DNA of 64,000 bases from Massilia rhizosphaerae (GCF_016093545.1 NZ_JADKYX010000004.1:402922-466921); one strand, 5' to 3'. Shown: positions 52,975-64,000, numbered from the stretch's first letter. Numbers and translations: made by a program. Notes: generated by a model from the sequence alone, not told the origin.

Positions 52975-55047
52975 ATGGCATTTTCCGTACTGTCACAATT
53001 GAGCATGCGCGCGGACCGCGGCAGGATCCTGCGCTGCTGCGCCTTGGCCTTGCTGCTGCATCCGCTCGCGGCATGTGGCGCTGCGCCGCAGGCCGAGCGC
53101 CTGCGGGAGGCGGGCGCCATGGCCCGCTTCGTGCCGGACGAGGCGTCGCGCCGGCTGCGCGCCATGGAATGGGAAATGGCCACCGCGCCGGCACCGTTGC
53201 GGACGGACTTCCTGTATTTCTACAGCACCGCCGAGCGCGGCATCGGCGACCTCACGCATGCCCTGGCATTGGCGGACCAACTGGTCGCCTACGGCAGGCG
53301 GAACAAGGACAACGTGGCGCTGGCCAAAGGCCTGATCGGGCGCGCCAACACGCTCTACCTGCGCGAAGACCTGGCCGCGTCGCACGCTGCGTCGTTCGAG
53401 GCCGAACGCGTCGCCCGCGCCACCGCCGACGTCCCGACGCAGATCATGGCCACCATCGCGGCCGGCCAGTCGTTCGAGGAGCAGGGCGATTATCCCGCGG
53501 CGCTGGCGCGGCTGCATGCCGCCGTCGACATGGCAAGCCGGATCGAGGGCGACACCGCGCCGCTGGCCAGCGCGCTGCACGTGCTGGTGCTGCTGTACCT
53601 GAATATGGGCGAGCTCGACAAAGGCTGGGAGGCGCAGCGGGAATCGCTGGCCGTGGCGCGCAAGATGGCATCCCCCGGCTACCTCGCGACGGCGCTGGGC
53701 GACGAGTACGCATTGGCGGTCGAGCAGAAAGACTTTCCGCGCGCGCGCCGGGCCCTGTTCGAAGCGCTCGGCCTGGAACGCGGCATGGGCGCGCGCCAGA
53801 TGGCCACCACCACCTTGGTCGACATGTCCGATTGTTACCTGAAGGAGCGCCGGTTCCGCGAGGCCCAGGCCTATGCCGCGCAAGCGCTGGACGCCGCCAT
53901 GGACGTCAGGAGCAACAACGACGCCGCCACCGCCCGCGTCAACCTGGGCCAGGCGCTGCTCGGGCAGGGCCGGCTGGCCGAGGGCAAGCGGCAGTTCGAG
54001 GCGGGCCTGGCGACCTATGAAAAACAGGGCGACAAGCCCGAACTGCTGGCCGTGCTGCGCGAATATGGCGGGGCGCTGGAGCATGCCGGCGACTACAAGG
54101 GCGCCGTCGACGCGTACGACCGCGAGCGCCGCCTGTCGGGCGAGATCTTCGCCGAGCAGCGCCAGAAGGCCCTGTTGGAACTGCAGCAGAAATACGACGC
54201 CGAGAACAAGCAGCGCCGGATCGACGCGCTGCGCGAGGCAAACCGCGCCGCCATCGCGGCGCTGGAGCATCACCGTGCGCAGCAGCGCCTCTGGTGGCTG
54301 CTGGCCGCGGTGTGCGCGCTGGCCGCCGCTGTCGTCGGACTGCTGTACCGGAAAGTGCGGCGCGCGAATGCCGAGCTGGAAGACAAGAACCGGCAATTGC
54401 AGCGGCAAGGCGCGCTTGACCCGCTCACGCTGCTGTACAACCGCGGCCACTTCCAGGACGTCATGAACCGGACCGGCGACGAGCGGCGGTCGACCGGCGC
54501 CGGGGCCGTGGGCGCTTTGTTCCTGCTGGACCTCGACCATTTTAAAAGCGTCAACGACGAACACGGCCATGCGGCCGGCGACGCCGTGCTGAGAACGGTC
54601 GCGCACAAGCTGCGCCAGGCATTGCGCGAGACCGACATGATCGTGCGCTGGGGCGGCGAGGAATTCCTCGCGTTCCTGCCGGACGTCGCGCGCGACGGCC
54701 TCGACGACGTGGCACAGCGCATCCTGCGCTGCGTCGCGGCACCGGCCGCCGACGAATGCAGCGCGGCCGTGCCGGTCAGCGCGTCCGTGGGCTTCGCGCC
54801 GTTTCCGCTGTCGGTCGGCGGCGTGTCCCTGACGTGGGAGCAAGCCGTCGGCCTGGCCGACCAGGCCATGTACCTGGCCAAAGCGCACGGCCGCAACCGC
54901 GCCTACGGGGTGCGCGGCGTTCCCGACGCCGCGCAGGTATCGATCGACGCGATCGAGCGGGACCTGGAGCAGGCGTGGCGCGCGGGCTGGGTGGAACTGG
55001 CGGTGGTGCAGGGCGACGCGGAGGCGCCGGTCCCCGCGCCTGGATAA
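52975..55047 (+). CDS. TPR-containing diguanylate cyclase, lipoprotein-type N-terminus
   Basis: A 690-residue protein making cyclic di-GMP. An N-terminal export signal ends with lipobox-like LHPLAAC. Residues about 60-400 contain TPR-like helical repeats, about 410-440 a coiled coil, about 442-462 a membrane segment (LWWLLAAVCALAAAVVGLLY), and the rest a GGDEF domain with RWGGEEF (GGEEF at about 560-564) and an inhibitory site RETD five residues upstream. AGAGG favours ATG 52975 over an upstream GTG. Periplasmic TPRs probably sense a partner protein. Confidence 0.9.
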   Translation: MAFSVLSQLSMRADRGRILRCCALALLLHPLAACGAAPQAERLREAGAMARFVPDEASRRLRAMEWEMATAPAPLRTDFLYFYSTAERGIGDLTHALALADQLVAYGRRNKDNVALAKGLIGRANTLYLREDLAASHAASFEAERVARATADVPTQIMATIAAGQSFEEQGDYPAALARLHAAVDMASRIEGDTAPLASALHVLVLLYLNMGELDKGWEAQRESLAVARKMASPGYLATALGDEYALAVEQKDFPRARRALFEALGLERGMGARQMATTTLVDMSDCYLKERRFREAQAYAAQALDAAMDVRSNNDAATARVNLGQALLGQGRLAEGKRQFEAGLATYEKQGDKPELLAVLREYGGALEHAGDYKGAVDAYDRERRLSGEIFAEQRQKALLELQQKYDAENKQRRIDALREANRAAIAALEHHRAQQRLWWLLAAVCALAAAVVGLLYRKVRRANAELEDKNRQLQRQGALDPLTLLYNRGHFQDVMNRTGDERRSTGAGAVGALFLLDLDHFKSVNDEHGHAAGDAVLRTVAHKLRQALRETDMIVRWGGEEFLAFLPDVARDGLDDVAQRILRCVAAPAADECSAAVPVSASVGFAPFPLSVGGVSLTWEQAVGLADQAMYLAKAHGRNRAYGVRGVPDAAQVSIDAIERDLEQAWRAGWVELAVVQGDAEAPVPAPG

Positions 55048-55091
55048 CGGCGTACGCGCGTCAATCGCGTCGCAGGCCGCGTCGTCGTCAA

Positions 55092-55301
55092 AATTCGGGG
55101 TCAGAGCATATTTCGGATCGAATTCGGGGTCAGAGCACGTTTCGGATCAATGTCCCGGTGCGCAACAATCGGTCGAGGCCAGCGCGCGGCATGGACACAA
55201 TCTCTCTGCGAGGACCGTCTTGAGGACTTGCTCCAAGGACCGTGCACCAAAAAGTGCTCTGACCCCGAATTCGCGCCGAAAAGTGCTCTGACCCCGAATT
55301 T
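55092..55301. repeat. REP/REPIN-like inverted repeat cluster 2
   Basis: Plus copies of AATTCGGGGTCAGAGCA at 55092-55108 and 55121-55137; minus copies (AAGTGCTCTGACCCCGAATT) at 55252-55271 and 55281-55300. The two pairs face each other across about 115 bp of sequence unrelated to that of cluster 1. As at 38.7 kb, it lies between convergent genes (GGDEF protein and DUF2863). Confidence 0.9.
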
Positions 55302-55313
55302 TGCGCGCCCAAG

Positions 55314-55338
55314 AAAAAGCCCGGCACGCGGCCGGGCT
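55314..55338 (-). terminator. Intrinsic terminator of the DUF2863 gene
   Basis: On the minus strand the stem AGCCCGGC/GCCGGGCT with loop CGCGT is followed by TTTTT. It lies 22 bases past the DUF2863 stop. Confidence 0.8.
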
Positions 55339-55359
55339 TGGGACGGATGGTGTTGCGTG

Positions 55360-56613
55360 TCAGTGGAAGTGTTCGTTGCCCGCCGGCGTGTCTTCCGGCA
55401 TCTCGGCGTGGACGAGCTCGCCGCTGGGGTCGGCGAACAGCGGGGCGCCGCAGTCGTCGCAGTACTCGGCGACATAGCGTTCGCCGATGCGCTTGACGTG
55501 GCTGATGCCGACGTCGTTCAGGTGCTTGACGATCTCGTCCAGCGGCGCCAGCGGACGCTCGCCGCCGCCGGCCGGACCTTCCATCGGCGTGCCGTCCTCG
55601 TCTTCCTGGCCGTACAGGGGCCAGACGATGCCGTACACGACGTCCGACGACTGGCGCAGCGTGAAGCCGACGCGGTATTCGTCGACCTGGCTGTCGTTGA
55701 CTTCGTCGCCGAAGCCCGCGATGACGGCGCGCAAGTCGTTCGGTTCCACGCCCAGCGTGTTCGTCAGATAGTGCACGGCGGCACGGATCGACACCGGACG
55801 GATCAGTTTATCCGCCTCGCGGCACGCCACGTAATACGCTTCCGGCAGCAGCAGCTCGACGCCGCAGCCCGGCAGCAGGCGGGCGATGTTCGGGCCGGCC
55901 TGGGCGCGCCATTGCTCGAGGGCGTTCTCGCGCTCGGCTTCGAAATTGATGTGGTGCTGCGGTTCCTGCCAGCGGAACAGCGGGGCGCCCTGCGGGGCGA
56001 CGACGGCCACGAGCAGGTAGCGCGTGTCGGCCAGGAATTGCGACGTGTCCGGACCGGGCGCGGCCGGCTTCACCGTCGTGCCCTTGTGGGCGGCGGCGGC
56101 CAGCTTGTGGGTCAGCGAATATGTCTCGGCATGGGTGCGCGGCAGCTGGTCGATCGAGTACAAGGTCGGCGCGATGGCCAGCTTCGTGTTGTCGGCCAGC
56201 AAATGGGCGCCGAAGTGGGCCGTCAGCGTGCTCAGGATGTCGGCGGGAATCGTGCCGGACGCGATCGAGAAGCGGGTCCAGGCCAGGATCGGGGCGGCGA
56301 CGAGCAGGGCTTGCCACGTGGTCTCGGCACCGTCGTTGGCCTGCTCGGTCATCAACGAGGACTCGCTGACCGCTTCGACGCCATCCATCAGCACGTCGTA
56401 GACGGCGAGGTCGCCCTTGAACAGGACGTTGAGGGCGGCGTCGACGCTGTCCTGGTGGTTCGTCTTGAGCAGCTTCTGCAGCTGGGCGTCGAGGTTGCGT
56501 TCCCAGGCCCGTTCTTCAACGCGGCTGGCAGCCTGCACGATGGCGTTGCTGATGCTGATGAGACGCTGGCTTTCTGCCGAAAGTTTGGGTGAGTCTTTGG
56601 AGGGGCGACGCAT
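55360..56613 (-). CDS. DUF2863 family protein
   Basis: A 417-residue soluble protein of the DUF2863 family, restricted as far as I know to Burkholderiales and relatives. It opens basic (MRRPSKDSPKLSAESQRLIS), has a mixed alpha/beta body and ends with a Cys pair YCDDCGAPLFAD that could be half of a zinc ribbon, followed by EDTPAGNEHFH. No catalytic motif is evident. It lies alone between the repeat cluster and acnA, each with its own terminator. Confidence 0.85.
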   Translation of the reverse strand: MRRPSKDSPKLSAESQRLISISNAIVQAASRVEERAWERNLDAQLQKLLKTNHQDSVDAALNVLFKGDLAVYDVLMDGVEAVSESSLMTEQANDGAETTWQALLVAAPILAWTRFSIASGTIPADILSTLTAHFGAHLLADNTKLAIAPTLYSIDQLPRTHAETYSLTHKLAAAAHKGTTVKPAAPGPDTSQFLADTRYLLVAVVAPQGAPLFRWQEPQHHINFEAERENALEQWRAQAGPNIARLLPGCGVELLLPEAYYVACREADKLIRPVSIRAAVHYLTNTLGVEPNDLRAVIAGFGDEVNDSQVDEYRVGFTLRQSSDVVYGIVWPLYGQEDEDGTPMEGPAGGGERPLAPLDEIVKHLNDVGISHVKRIGERYVAEYCDDCGAPLFADPSGELVHAEMPEDTPAGNEHFH

Positions 56614-56787
56614 ACGCTTGGAGAGTCTCTTCGGTAAGGGGATTCGTGTTCTTGGATTGTGCTAGGGGGTCATGATAAACCCTTATCCCCGGTATTGTAG
56701 TTGATTCGGCCACACCCCAGTAACACGGCGGCAATATCGGCGCCGTCGCGCGCCCGCGCGGAAGCGACGGTTTTGACGGGAACAACG

Positions 56788-56824
56788 AAAAAAGGCCGGA
56801 ATCCGCCAGGATTCCGGCCTTTTT
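56788..56824. terminator. Bidirectional terminator after acnA
   Basis: GGCCGGAATCC, loop GCCA, GGATTCCGGCC, with an A-run on the left and T-run on the right, so it can work in either direction. On the minus strand it follows the acnA stop by about 18 bases. Confidence 0.85.
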
Positions 56825-56841
56825 CGCTGTTTCGATGCGGA

Positions 56842-59550
<2,709 letters not shown>

Positions 59551-59624
59551 TCAGTTCTCCTTCTGTGGGGTACTTGTTTTTTGCTAAAGCTTAGGAGTAA
59601 AGCAATCGCGCCGATGCGCCTGCA

Positions 59625-60140
59625 TCAGCTTTTCTTGTCACCCGGTGCCGCGGCCACCATCGGCTTGGTTTGTGCGGCGTCCTTGCATTCGTTGGCCAGT
59701 TGGCGGTTCTGCTTCGAGTCGAGCAGGATGCCCTTCGATGGGATGCCGATCCAGACCAGGCCGACTTTCGCGTTCTCGTAGCGCTGCGCGCCCGTCGTCG
59801 TGCCCACCTTGTCCAGGCGGCGCAGGTGGTTCTTCCAGCGCAGGGCGATATGGCTGTCGTCCATCGAATTCTTGTAGATGGTGACCTTGTTGTTCAATTC
59901 GCACGCATATTCGTCCATCGTCGTGTCGGTGATGTCCGGTTCCGGCTCGTCGTCCGCGACCGCCTGCTTGGCGTCGGCTTTCTTGGTTTTCTTGTGCTTG
60001 GAGGACTTGGCTTTTTCCTTCAGGACGTGGGTAGCCTTGGGATGCGTGTCGTGGGTGGTGGCGGATGCGGGCGCGCAAACGCCGGCGGCCGCGAGCGCAA
60101 AGGCGCAGGCGGCGGTGATTTGTTTCAGAGTGATGGCCAT
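59625..60140 (-). CDS. Exported protein with MliC-like lysozyme inhibitor features
   Basis: A 171-residue periplasmic protein. A signal peptide (MAITLKQITAACAFALAAAG, cut near ASA) is followed by a Lys-rich linker (SSKHKKTKKADAKQ) and a C-terminal domain EYACELNNKVTIYKN ... GAQRYENAKVGLVW ... GILLDSK ... ANECKD. The Cys-to-Cys layout, central aromatic/Tyr strand and 'RY' position recall the MliC/PliC inhibitors of C-type lysozyme, but the match is partial. The start overlaps the preceding gene's stop (TGATG), so it is translated with the CoA-ester lyase. Confidence 0.6.
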   Translation of the reverse strand: MAITLKQITAACAFALAAAGVCAPASATTHDTHPKATHVLKEKAKSSKHKKTKKADAKQAVADDEPEPDITDTTMDEYACELNNKVTIYKNSMDDSHIALRWKNHLRRLDKVGTTTGAQRYENAKVGLVWIGIPSKGILLDSKQNRQLANECKDAAQTKPMVAAAPGDKKS

Positions 60141-61129
60141 CAGATGGATTCCGGTTGATTGACGAGTGCCGCCGCGGCATCCGGCAGCGCAAGGCCGGCC
60201 AGCTTCGCGCGCTGCAACACCGTCCAATAATATCGGTAGCTGGCGCGGTCGTGCAAGCGGCCGCCGTGGGCGATCGGGCCCCAGTGCTTCGCCATCGCGG
60301 CCGTCAGGATGGTCGTCGCCTCGTTCACTTCCGCCAGGCGCGGCGTGAACGCCTTGACGATCGGCTTGATCTGGTCGGGATGGATGCTCCACATGCGCGT
60401 AAACCCGAATTCGGCGGCCGCGCGCTGGGCATCGTTGGCGACGACCGCGCTGTCCTTGATCTCGGTCGTCACATTATGCGAAGGGACTTTGTCGTGCGCA
60501 TGACATGCCGCAACCATTTCCAGCTTCGCGCGGACGACGAGGGGATGGGTAAATTGGCCCGGCGTACGCATCGCGGCGGCGGGCACGGCGCCGTAGTGCG
60601 CCGAGACGAAATCCATGATGCCGAACGACATGCATTCGACCTGGGGCAGGGCGGCGATGGCGTACGCGTCGTGCAGGGCGCCGTGCGTTTCGATCAACAC
60701 GTGCAGCGGGAGAAAGTCGCGTCCGGCCTTCGTGGCGGCCTGGTTGACGAGGTCTTGCGCGCGCAACACGTCTTCCAGGCTGTTCGGCTTGGGCAGCACG
60801 ACGTAGGCGAGGCGTTCGGCGGCGGTGCCCACGATGATCTCGACGTCCTGCGCGAAGTGGCTGCTGCCGACGTCGTGCAGGCGCGCGCCGATGCGGTTGA
60901 AACGGTTGTCCTCGCTGTTCACGAGCGCCGCCACCAGCTCGGCGTGGGCGCGCTCGTCGCCGGCGCTGGCGCCGTCCTCGCAGTCGAAGGTGATGTCGAA
61001 AATGGGGCCAAGCTCTTGTTGCAGGGCCATCGACTTGCGCATCAGCTTCTCGCTGCCGGCGTAGTGGTCGCAGGCGGGAAGCAGCAGCGGCTGGCGTTGG
61101 CCCTGGAATAAAACCTCGGAAGGATGCAT
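60140..61129 (-). CDS. HpcH/HpaI-type CoA-ester lyase (citrate lyase beta-like)
   Basis: A 329-residue enzyme of the CitE/malyl-CoA lyase superfamily that cleaves or forms C-C bonds in CoA esters such as malyl- or citramalyl-CoA. Seen here are FDITFDCEDGASAGDE (metal-binding acidic residues), RIGARLHDVGSSHFAQD, LPLHVLIETHGALHD with the catalytic Glu region and FTRMWSIHPDQIKPIV. ATG 61129 is preferred over an earlier ATG. It sits among TCA genes, so it may salvage C4/C5 CoA esters; substrate not certain. Confidence 0.87.
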   Translation of the reverse strand: MHPSEVLFQGQRQPLLLPACDHYAGSEKLMRKSMALQQELGPIFDITFDCEDGASAGDERAHAELVAALVNSEDNRFNRIGARLHDVGSSHFAQDVEIIVGTAAERLAYVVLPKPNSLEDVLRAQDLVNQAATKAGRDFLPLHVLIETHGALHDAYAIAALPQVECMSFGIMDFVSAHYGAVPAAAMRTPGQFTHPLVVRAKLEMVAACHAHDKVPSHNVTTEIKDSAVVANDAQRAAAEFGFTRMWSIHPDQIKPIVKAFTPRLAEVNEATTILTAAMAKHWGPIAHGGRLHDRASYRYYWTVLQRAKLAGLALPDAAAALVNQPESI

Positions 61130-61150
61130 TGTCTCGTCCTGGGATGCATT

Positions 61151-61219
61151 GGTGGGCACGGAGTGCCCACCCTACGCGGAACGACGTAGGGTGGGGTGAT
61201 TGATGCCAGTGGCATCAAT
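61151..61219. repeat. Three adjoining hairpins, two of them mutually exclusive
   Basis: GGTGGGCAC/GTGCCCACC (61151-61171) overlaps CCACCCTACG/CGTAGGGTGG (61167-61194), sharing CCACC, so only one can form. ATTGATGCC/GGCATCAAT (61199-61219) follows. They lie between the mdh stop and the CoA-ester lyase start on the minus strand. They look like an intergenic repeat mosaic rather than a plain terminator, since no T-run follows. Confidence 0.75.
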
Positions 61220-61250
61220 TACGCGCCCACCGAACGTATGCGTTACCGGA

Positions 61251-62243
61251 TTATTTGCCCAGCAGGTGCGCCACGCCCGCGCGCTCTTCGTTGAGCTCGT
61301 TCAGCGTCAGGTTGATGCGCTCTTGCGAGAACTGGTCGATCTCCAGGCCCTGGATGATCTTGTATTCGCCGTTCTCGGTGGTCACCGGGAAGCCGAAGAC
61401 GATGCCTTCCGGGATGCCGTACGAACCGTCCGACGGCACGCCCATCGTGGTCCACTTGCCGTTGGTGCCCAGCAGCCAGTCATGCACGTGGTCGATGGCG
61501 GCGTTGGCGGCCGATGCGGCCGACGAGGCGCCGCGGGCGTCGATGATGGCGGCGCCGCGCTTGCCGACGGTCGGCAGGAACGTGTTGGCGTTCCATTCCT
61601 GGTCGTTGATCAGCTCCTTGACCGATTTGCCGTTGACCGTGGCGAAGCGGTAGTCGGCGTACATGGTCGGCGAGTGGTTGCCCCAGACGACCATCTTCTC
61701 GATGTCGCCGACGGCCGTGCCGGTCTTGGCGGCCACTTGCGACAGCGCGCGGTTGTGGTCCAGGCGCAGCATGGCGGTGAAGTTCTTGGCCGGCAGGTTC
61801 GGGGCCGATTTCATCGCGATGTGGGCGTTGGTGTTGGCCGGGTTGCCGACCACCAGGACTTTCACGTCGCGCGAGGCGACGGCGTCCAGCGCCTTGCCCT
61901 GCACCGTGAAGATCTGGGCGTTGGCTTCCAGCAGGTCTTTACGCTCCATGCCCGGGCCGCGCGGACGGGCGCCGACCAGCAGGGCGACGTCGGCATCCTT
62001 GAACGCGGTCATCGGATCGCTGTGGGCGGTCATGCCGGCCAGCAGCGGGAATGCGCAGTCTTCCAGTTCCATCATGACGCCTTTGAGCGCCTTCTGTGCC
62101 TTTTCGTTGTCGATTTCGAGCAGCTGCAGAATGACCGGCTGGTCCTTGCCCAGCATGTCGCCGTTGGCGATGCGGAACAGCAGGGAATAGCCGATCTGGC
62201 CGGCCGCGCCGGTAACGGCAACGCGCTTAGGGTTTTTAGCCAT
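61251..62243 (-). CDS. mdh: Malate dehydrogenase
   Basis: A 330-residue NAD-dependent malate dehydrogenase of the type found in Burkholderiales and Chlorobi-like lineages. NAD motif [37 protein letters not shown] with substrate-binding Arg, [10 protein letters not shown], and the catalytic region [15 protein letters not shown] precedes the ATG. It is the first gene of a leftward run and is divergent from the GntR regulator gene; a palindrome in the shared upstream region may control both. Confidence 0.96.
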   Translation of the reverse strand: MAKNPKRVAVTGAAGQIGYSLLFRIANGDMLGKDQPVILQLLEIDNEKAQKALKGVMMELEDCAFPLLAGMTAHSDPMTAFKDADVALLVGARPRGPGMERKDLLEANAQIFTVQGKALDAVASRDVKVLVVGNPANTNAHIAMKSAPNLPAKNFTAMLRLDHNRALSQVAAKTGTAVGDIEKMVVWGNHSPTMYADYRFATVNGKSVKELINDQEWNANTFLPTVGKRGAAIIDARGASSAASAANAAIDHVHDWLLGTNGKWTTMGVPSDGSYGIPEGIVFGFPVTTENGEYKIIQGLEIDQFSQERINLTLNELNEERAGVAHLLGK

Positions 62244-62432
62244 GATGAATCTCCAAAGTTTGGGAAAGAAAACGGGGCGACGCAGAAGGATACGCCTGTT
62301 TGGGAAAACTGCAATGATACCAAAAGCGCCATCCGCAGGCGGGCGTGCGACGCAGTGCGGCTAAGCGTGCGCCCACGCTCGATCGACCGCGAGTGTAGTC
62401 CCGTGCTAATCCATCTGTCAATTCATATCATA

Positions 62433-62448
62433 TGTCTTATATAAGACA
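62433..62448. promoter_or_regulatory. 16-bp palindrome, candidate GntR-regulator operator
   Basis: TGTCTTATATAAGACA is a perfect palindrome located 42 bases before the GntR-family gene and in the region shared with mdh. GntR-type operators are short palindromes of this size, so autoregulation and control of mdh are plausible. Confidence 0.6.
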
Positions 62449-62489
62449 CATAATCTAGGGTCTTTCACACTGGACGGAGCAGGGGATTT

Positions 62490-63350
62490 ATGAAAAAATC
62501 GCAGTCTATGAACCAAGCCTCGTCCAATCCGAACAGCAATGGCGCCACGACTACGAGCGCCGGCAGCGCTGTCGGCGGCGCGGCCACGTCCCAGTCGGGC
62601 ACGTCCCAGTCGGGCACATCCCAAGCGGGTACTTCCCCGACATTCTCTCCACTGTACCAGCAGATCAAGGCGCTCATCACGCAGAGCCTGCAGTCCGGCG
62701 AATGGAAGCCGGGCGAACTGATCCCCAGCGAGGTCGAGCTGGCCGGCCGCTACAAGGTCAGCCAGGGCACCGTGCGCAAGGCCATCGATGAACTTGCCGC
62801 CGAGCATCTCGTCGTGCGCCGCCAAGGCAAGGGCACGTTCGTCGCCACCCACAACGAAGCGCGCGCTCACTTCCGTTTCCTCAAGCTGATGCCCGACGAA
62901 GGCGTCCCCCAACATTTTGAACACGAATACCTCGAAGTCAAGCGCATTCGTGCGCCGGCCGAGGTGGCGCGCCTGCTCGACCTGAAGTCGGGCGATGCCG
63001 TCGTCTACATCAAGCGCCTGATGAGCGACGGCGGCACGCCCACGATCCTCGAGGAGCTGTGGCTGCCCGGGGTTTTGTTCAAGGGGCTGACGGCCGAGCG
63101 CCTGGCGGAATACAAGGGCCCGATGTACGGCCTGTTCGAGTCGGAATTCGGCACGCGCATGATCCGCGCGACGGAAAAGATCCGGGCGGTGGCGGCCGAC
63201 GCGCAGACGGCGCTCGCCCTGAAAGTGGCGGAAGGCACGCCGCTGCTGTGCGCGGACCGGGTGTCGTTTACCTATGGAGACAAGGCGGTGGAATTGCGGC
63301 GCGGATTGTATCTGACTGCTAAGCATCATTACCAAAACGAATTGTCCTGA
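62490..63350 (+). CDS. GntR/HutC-family transcriptional regulator with UTRA domain
   Basis: A 286-residue regulator. The first 50 residues are a Ser/Gly/Thr-rich tail containing three near-perfect TSQSG-type units, encoded by a 15-bp tandem repeat. Residues about 53-120 are the winged helix (GEWKPGELIPSEVELAGRYK, VSQGTVRKAIDELA, RRQGKGTFVA). The rest is a UTRA ligand-binding domain (YIKRLMSDGGTPTILEELWL). It sits between mdh and sdhC and probably senses a TCA-related acid and regulates these genes; the ligand is not known to me. Confidence 0.92.
   Translation: MKKSQSMNQASSNPNSNGATTTSAGSAVGGAATSQSGTSQSGTSQAGTSPTFSPLYQQIKALITQSLQSGEWKPGELIPSEVELAGRYKVSQGTVRKAIDELAAEHLVVRRQGKGTFVATHNEARAHFRFLKLMPDEGVPQHFEHEYLEVKRIRAPAEVARLLDLKSGDAVVYIKRLMSDGGTPTILEELWLPGVLFKGLTAERLAEYKGPMYGLFESEFGTRMIRATEKIRAVAADAQTALALKVAEGTPLLCADRVSFTYGDKAVELRRGLYLTAKHHYQNELS
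62586..62630 (+). repeat. 15-bp tandem repeat, three units, in the GntR gene
   Basis: Units starting ACGTCCCAGTCGGGC at 62586 and 62601 are identical; the third at 62616 differs at a few bases. They encode repeated T-S-Q-S-G in the disordered N-terminal tail. Copy changes would keep the frame and alter only tail length. Confidence 0.85.
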
Positions 63351-63381
63351 ATACTTTTTGCGCCAAGTCTATGCTGGTGCA

Positions 63382-63402
63382 GTAATCGGTGGTAGCGATT
63401 AC
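63382..63402. promoter_or_regulatory. Inverted repeat upstream of sdhC
   Basis: GTAATCG, seven-base spacer, CGATTAC, about 150 bases before the sdhC ATG. It could be a regulator binding site in the promoter region of the sdh operon. It does not resemble the palindrome in front of the GntR gene. Confidence 0.4.
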
Positions 63403-63549
63403 AATATTTTGATTTTGCGAAAGCGTCGGAGAGGCCCAACCGGCGCGTTTCGGCAGGATCTGGAGGCTGGAATCCAGGTCCGGTGCGGGTCACAAAATCG
63501 GCGTAGTCCGGGTGTCAATATAAATAAACGCTTTAAGGGAGGTGTTCCA

Positions 63550-63972
63550 ATGTCCGAAGCCGTGAACAACGCGCAAAAAAGAGGGCAGCCGATCCGTAAT
63601 GTGAGCATTACGGACATCACGATGAATTACAAGCAGCCGCCGTCGGCCATCGTATCGATCCTGCACCGTATCAGCGGCTTCGTGCTGTTCCTCTGCCTGC
63701 CGTTCCTGCTCTACCTGTTCGAGCAAAGCATCCGTTCGGAGATCTCGTTCGCCCACTTCGCGGGCATCGTCAGCCATCCGTTCACGAAGATCGTCCTGCT
63801 GGGCCTGTCCTGGGGCTACCTGCACCACTTCTGCGCCGGCATCCGCCACCTGTTCATGGACAACCACATGGCCCTCGACAAGGACGCCTCGCAGCGCACC
63901 GCGCGCTGGGTGCTGGTCGTCAGCCTCGCGCTGACCCTGCTGGTCGCCCTCAAACTGTTCGGAGTGTTTTAA
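63550..63972 (+). CDS. sdhC: Succinate dehydrogenase cytochrome b556 subunit
   Basis: A 140-residue membrane anchor of complex II. After a polar start (MSEAVNNAQKRGQPIRNVS) come the quinone-site motif SAIVSILHRISGFVLFL and three membrane helices. The heme-ligand region is HHFCAGIRHLFMDNH. AAGGGAGGTG precedes ATG 63550; the long in-frame upstream extension is untranslated leader. It is followed 5 bp later by sdhD, as in Burkholderiales sdhCDAB operons. Confidence 0.95.
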   Translation: MSEAVNNAQKRGQPIRNVSITDITMNYKQPPSAIVSILHRISGFVLFLCLPFLLYLFEQSIRSEISFAHFAGIVSHPFTKIVLLGLSWGYLHHFCAGIRHLFMDNHMALDKDASQRTARWVLVVSLALTLLVALKLFGVF

Positions 63973-63977
63973 TCATC

Positions 63978-64000
63978 ATGGCTACTACCCCCAAGAACAT
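63978..64000 (+). CDS. sdhD: Start of succinate dehydrogenase membrane anchor SdhD (truncated by window)
   Basis: ATG GCT ACT ACC CCC AAG AAC runs off the window. The call depends on position directly after sdhC; only seven codons are visible. Confidence 0.6.

Overview
The window looks like a chromosome segment of a GC-rich betaproteobacterium, most likely an Oxalobacteraceae member (Massilia or a close relative). The supporting evidence is the order acnA / CoA-ester lyase / mdh / GntR regulator / sdhC-sdhD, a DUF2863 protein, the overall codon usage and the '(A)ATTCGGGGTCAGAGCA' intergenic repeats. The genus is an inference; no rRNA gene or other marker is present.

Bases 1 to about 28,950 are the right-hand part of an integrated siphovirus-type prophage with HK97-like heads. 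Rightward and tightly packed, it carries an HNH nuclease, both terminase subunits, portal, ClpP-like prohead protease and major capsid protein. These are followed by a block of small structural proteins with a LamG protein, head-tail connectors, tail completion proteins, tail tube, a tail chaperone pair joined by a classic A_AAA_AAC -1 frameshift, a 1787-residue tape measure, and tail tip and fibre proteins. A lysis block comes next: permuted papain-like enzyme, small membrane proteins, GH19 lysozyme, and Rz with an embedded Rz1. The right end carries a DUF4224 protein, a P63C-domain protein behind an operator-like repeat array, two leftward cargo genes (membrane protein plus secreted DUF3761 protein) and a leftward tyrosine integrase. 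The prophage ends at a 48-bp copy of the 3' half of tRNA-Pro(GGG), the attachment scar. The intact tRNA and the early genes must lie to the left of base 1.

From 29 to 40 kb the host chromosome holds a low-GC patch with two small genes, then a TonB-domain/S41 'protease' whose catalytic Ser and Lys are both replaced. A membrane diguanylate cyclase, a lipocalin-like/LysR divergent pair and ppc follow. Next is a small switch: a LexA/CI-like self-cleaving repressor divergent from a lone HP1-type holin, with palindromic operators between them and no endolysin. An FtsH paralogue with a perfect FNR-type box upstream comes after it.

From 42 to 47 kb a leftward five-gene operon encodes three glycosyltransferases, an SDR and a GmhB-like phosphatase, probably for a heptose-containing glycan. 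From 47 to 56 kb are stress-type hydrophilic proteins, an M14 carboxypeptidase, a CYTH phosphatase, a cNMP-binding/flavoprotein fusion, a TPR-GGDEF protein and DUF2863. From 56.8 kb to the end is a TCA-cycle block (acnA, a lysozyme-inhibitor-like protein, a CoA-ester lyase, mdh, a GntR regulator with a 16-bp palindrome at its promoter, sdhC, start of sdhD). Two inverted clusters of the same 17-bp repeat (38.7 and 55.1 kb) sit between convergent genes.
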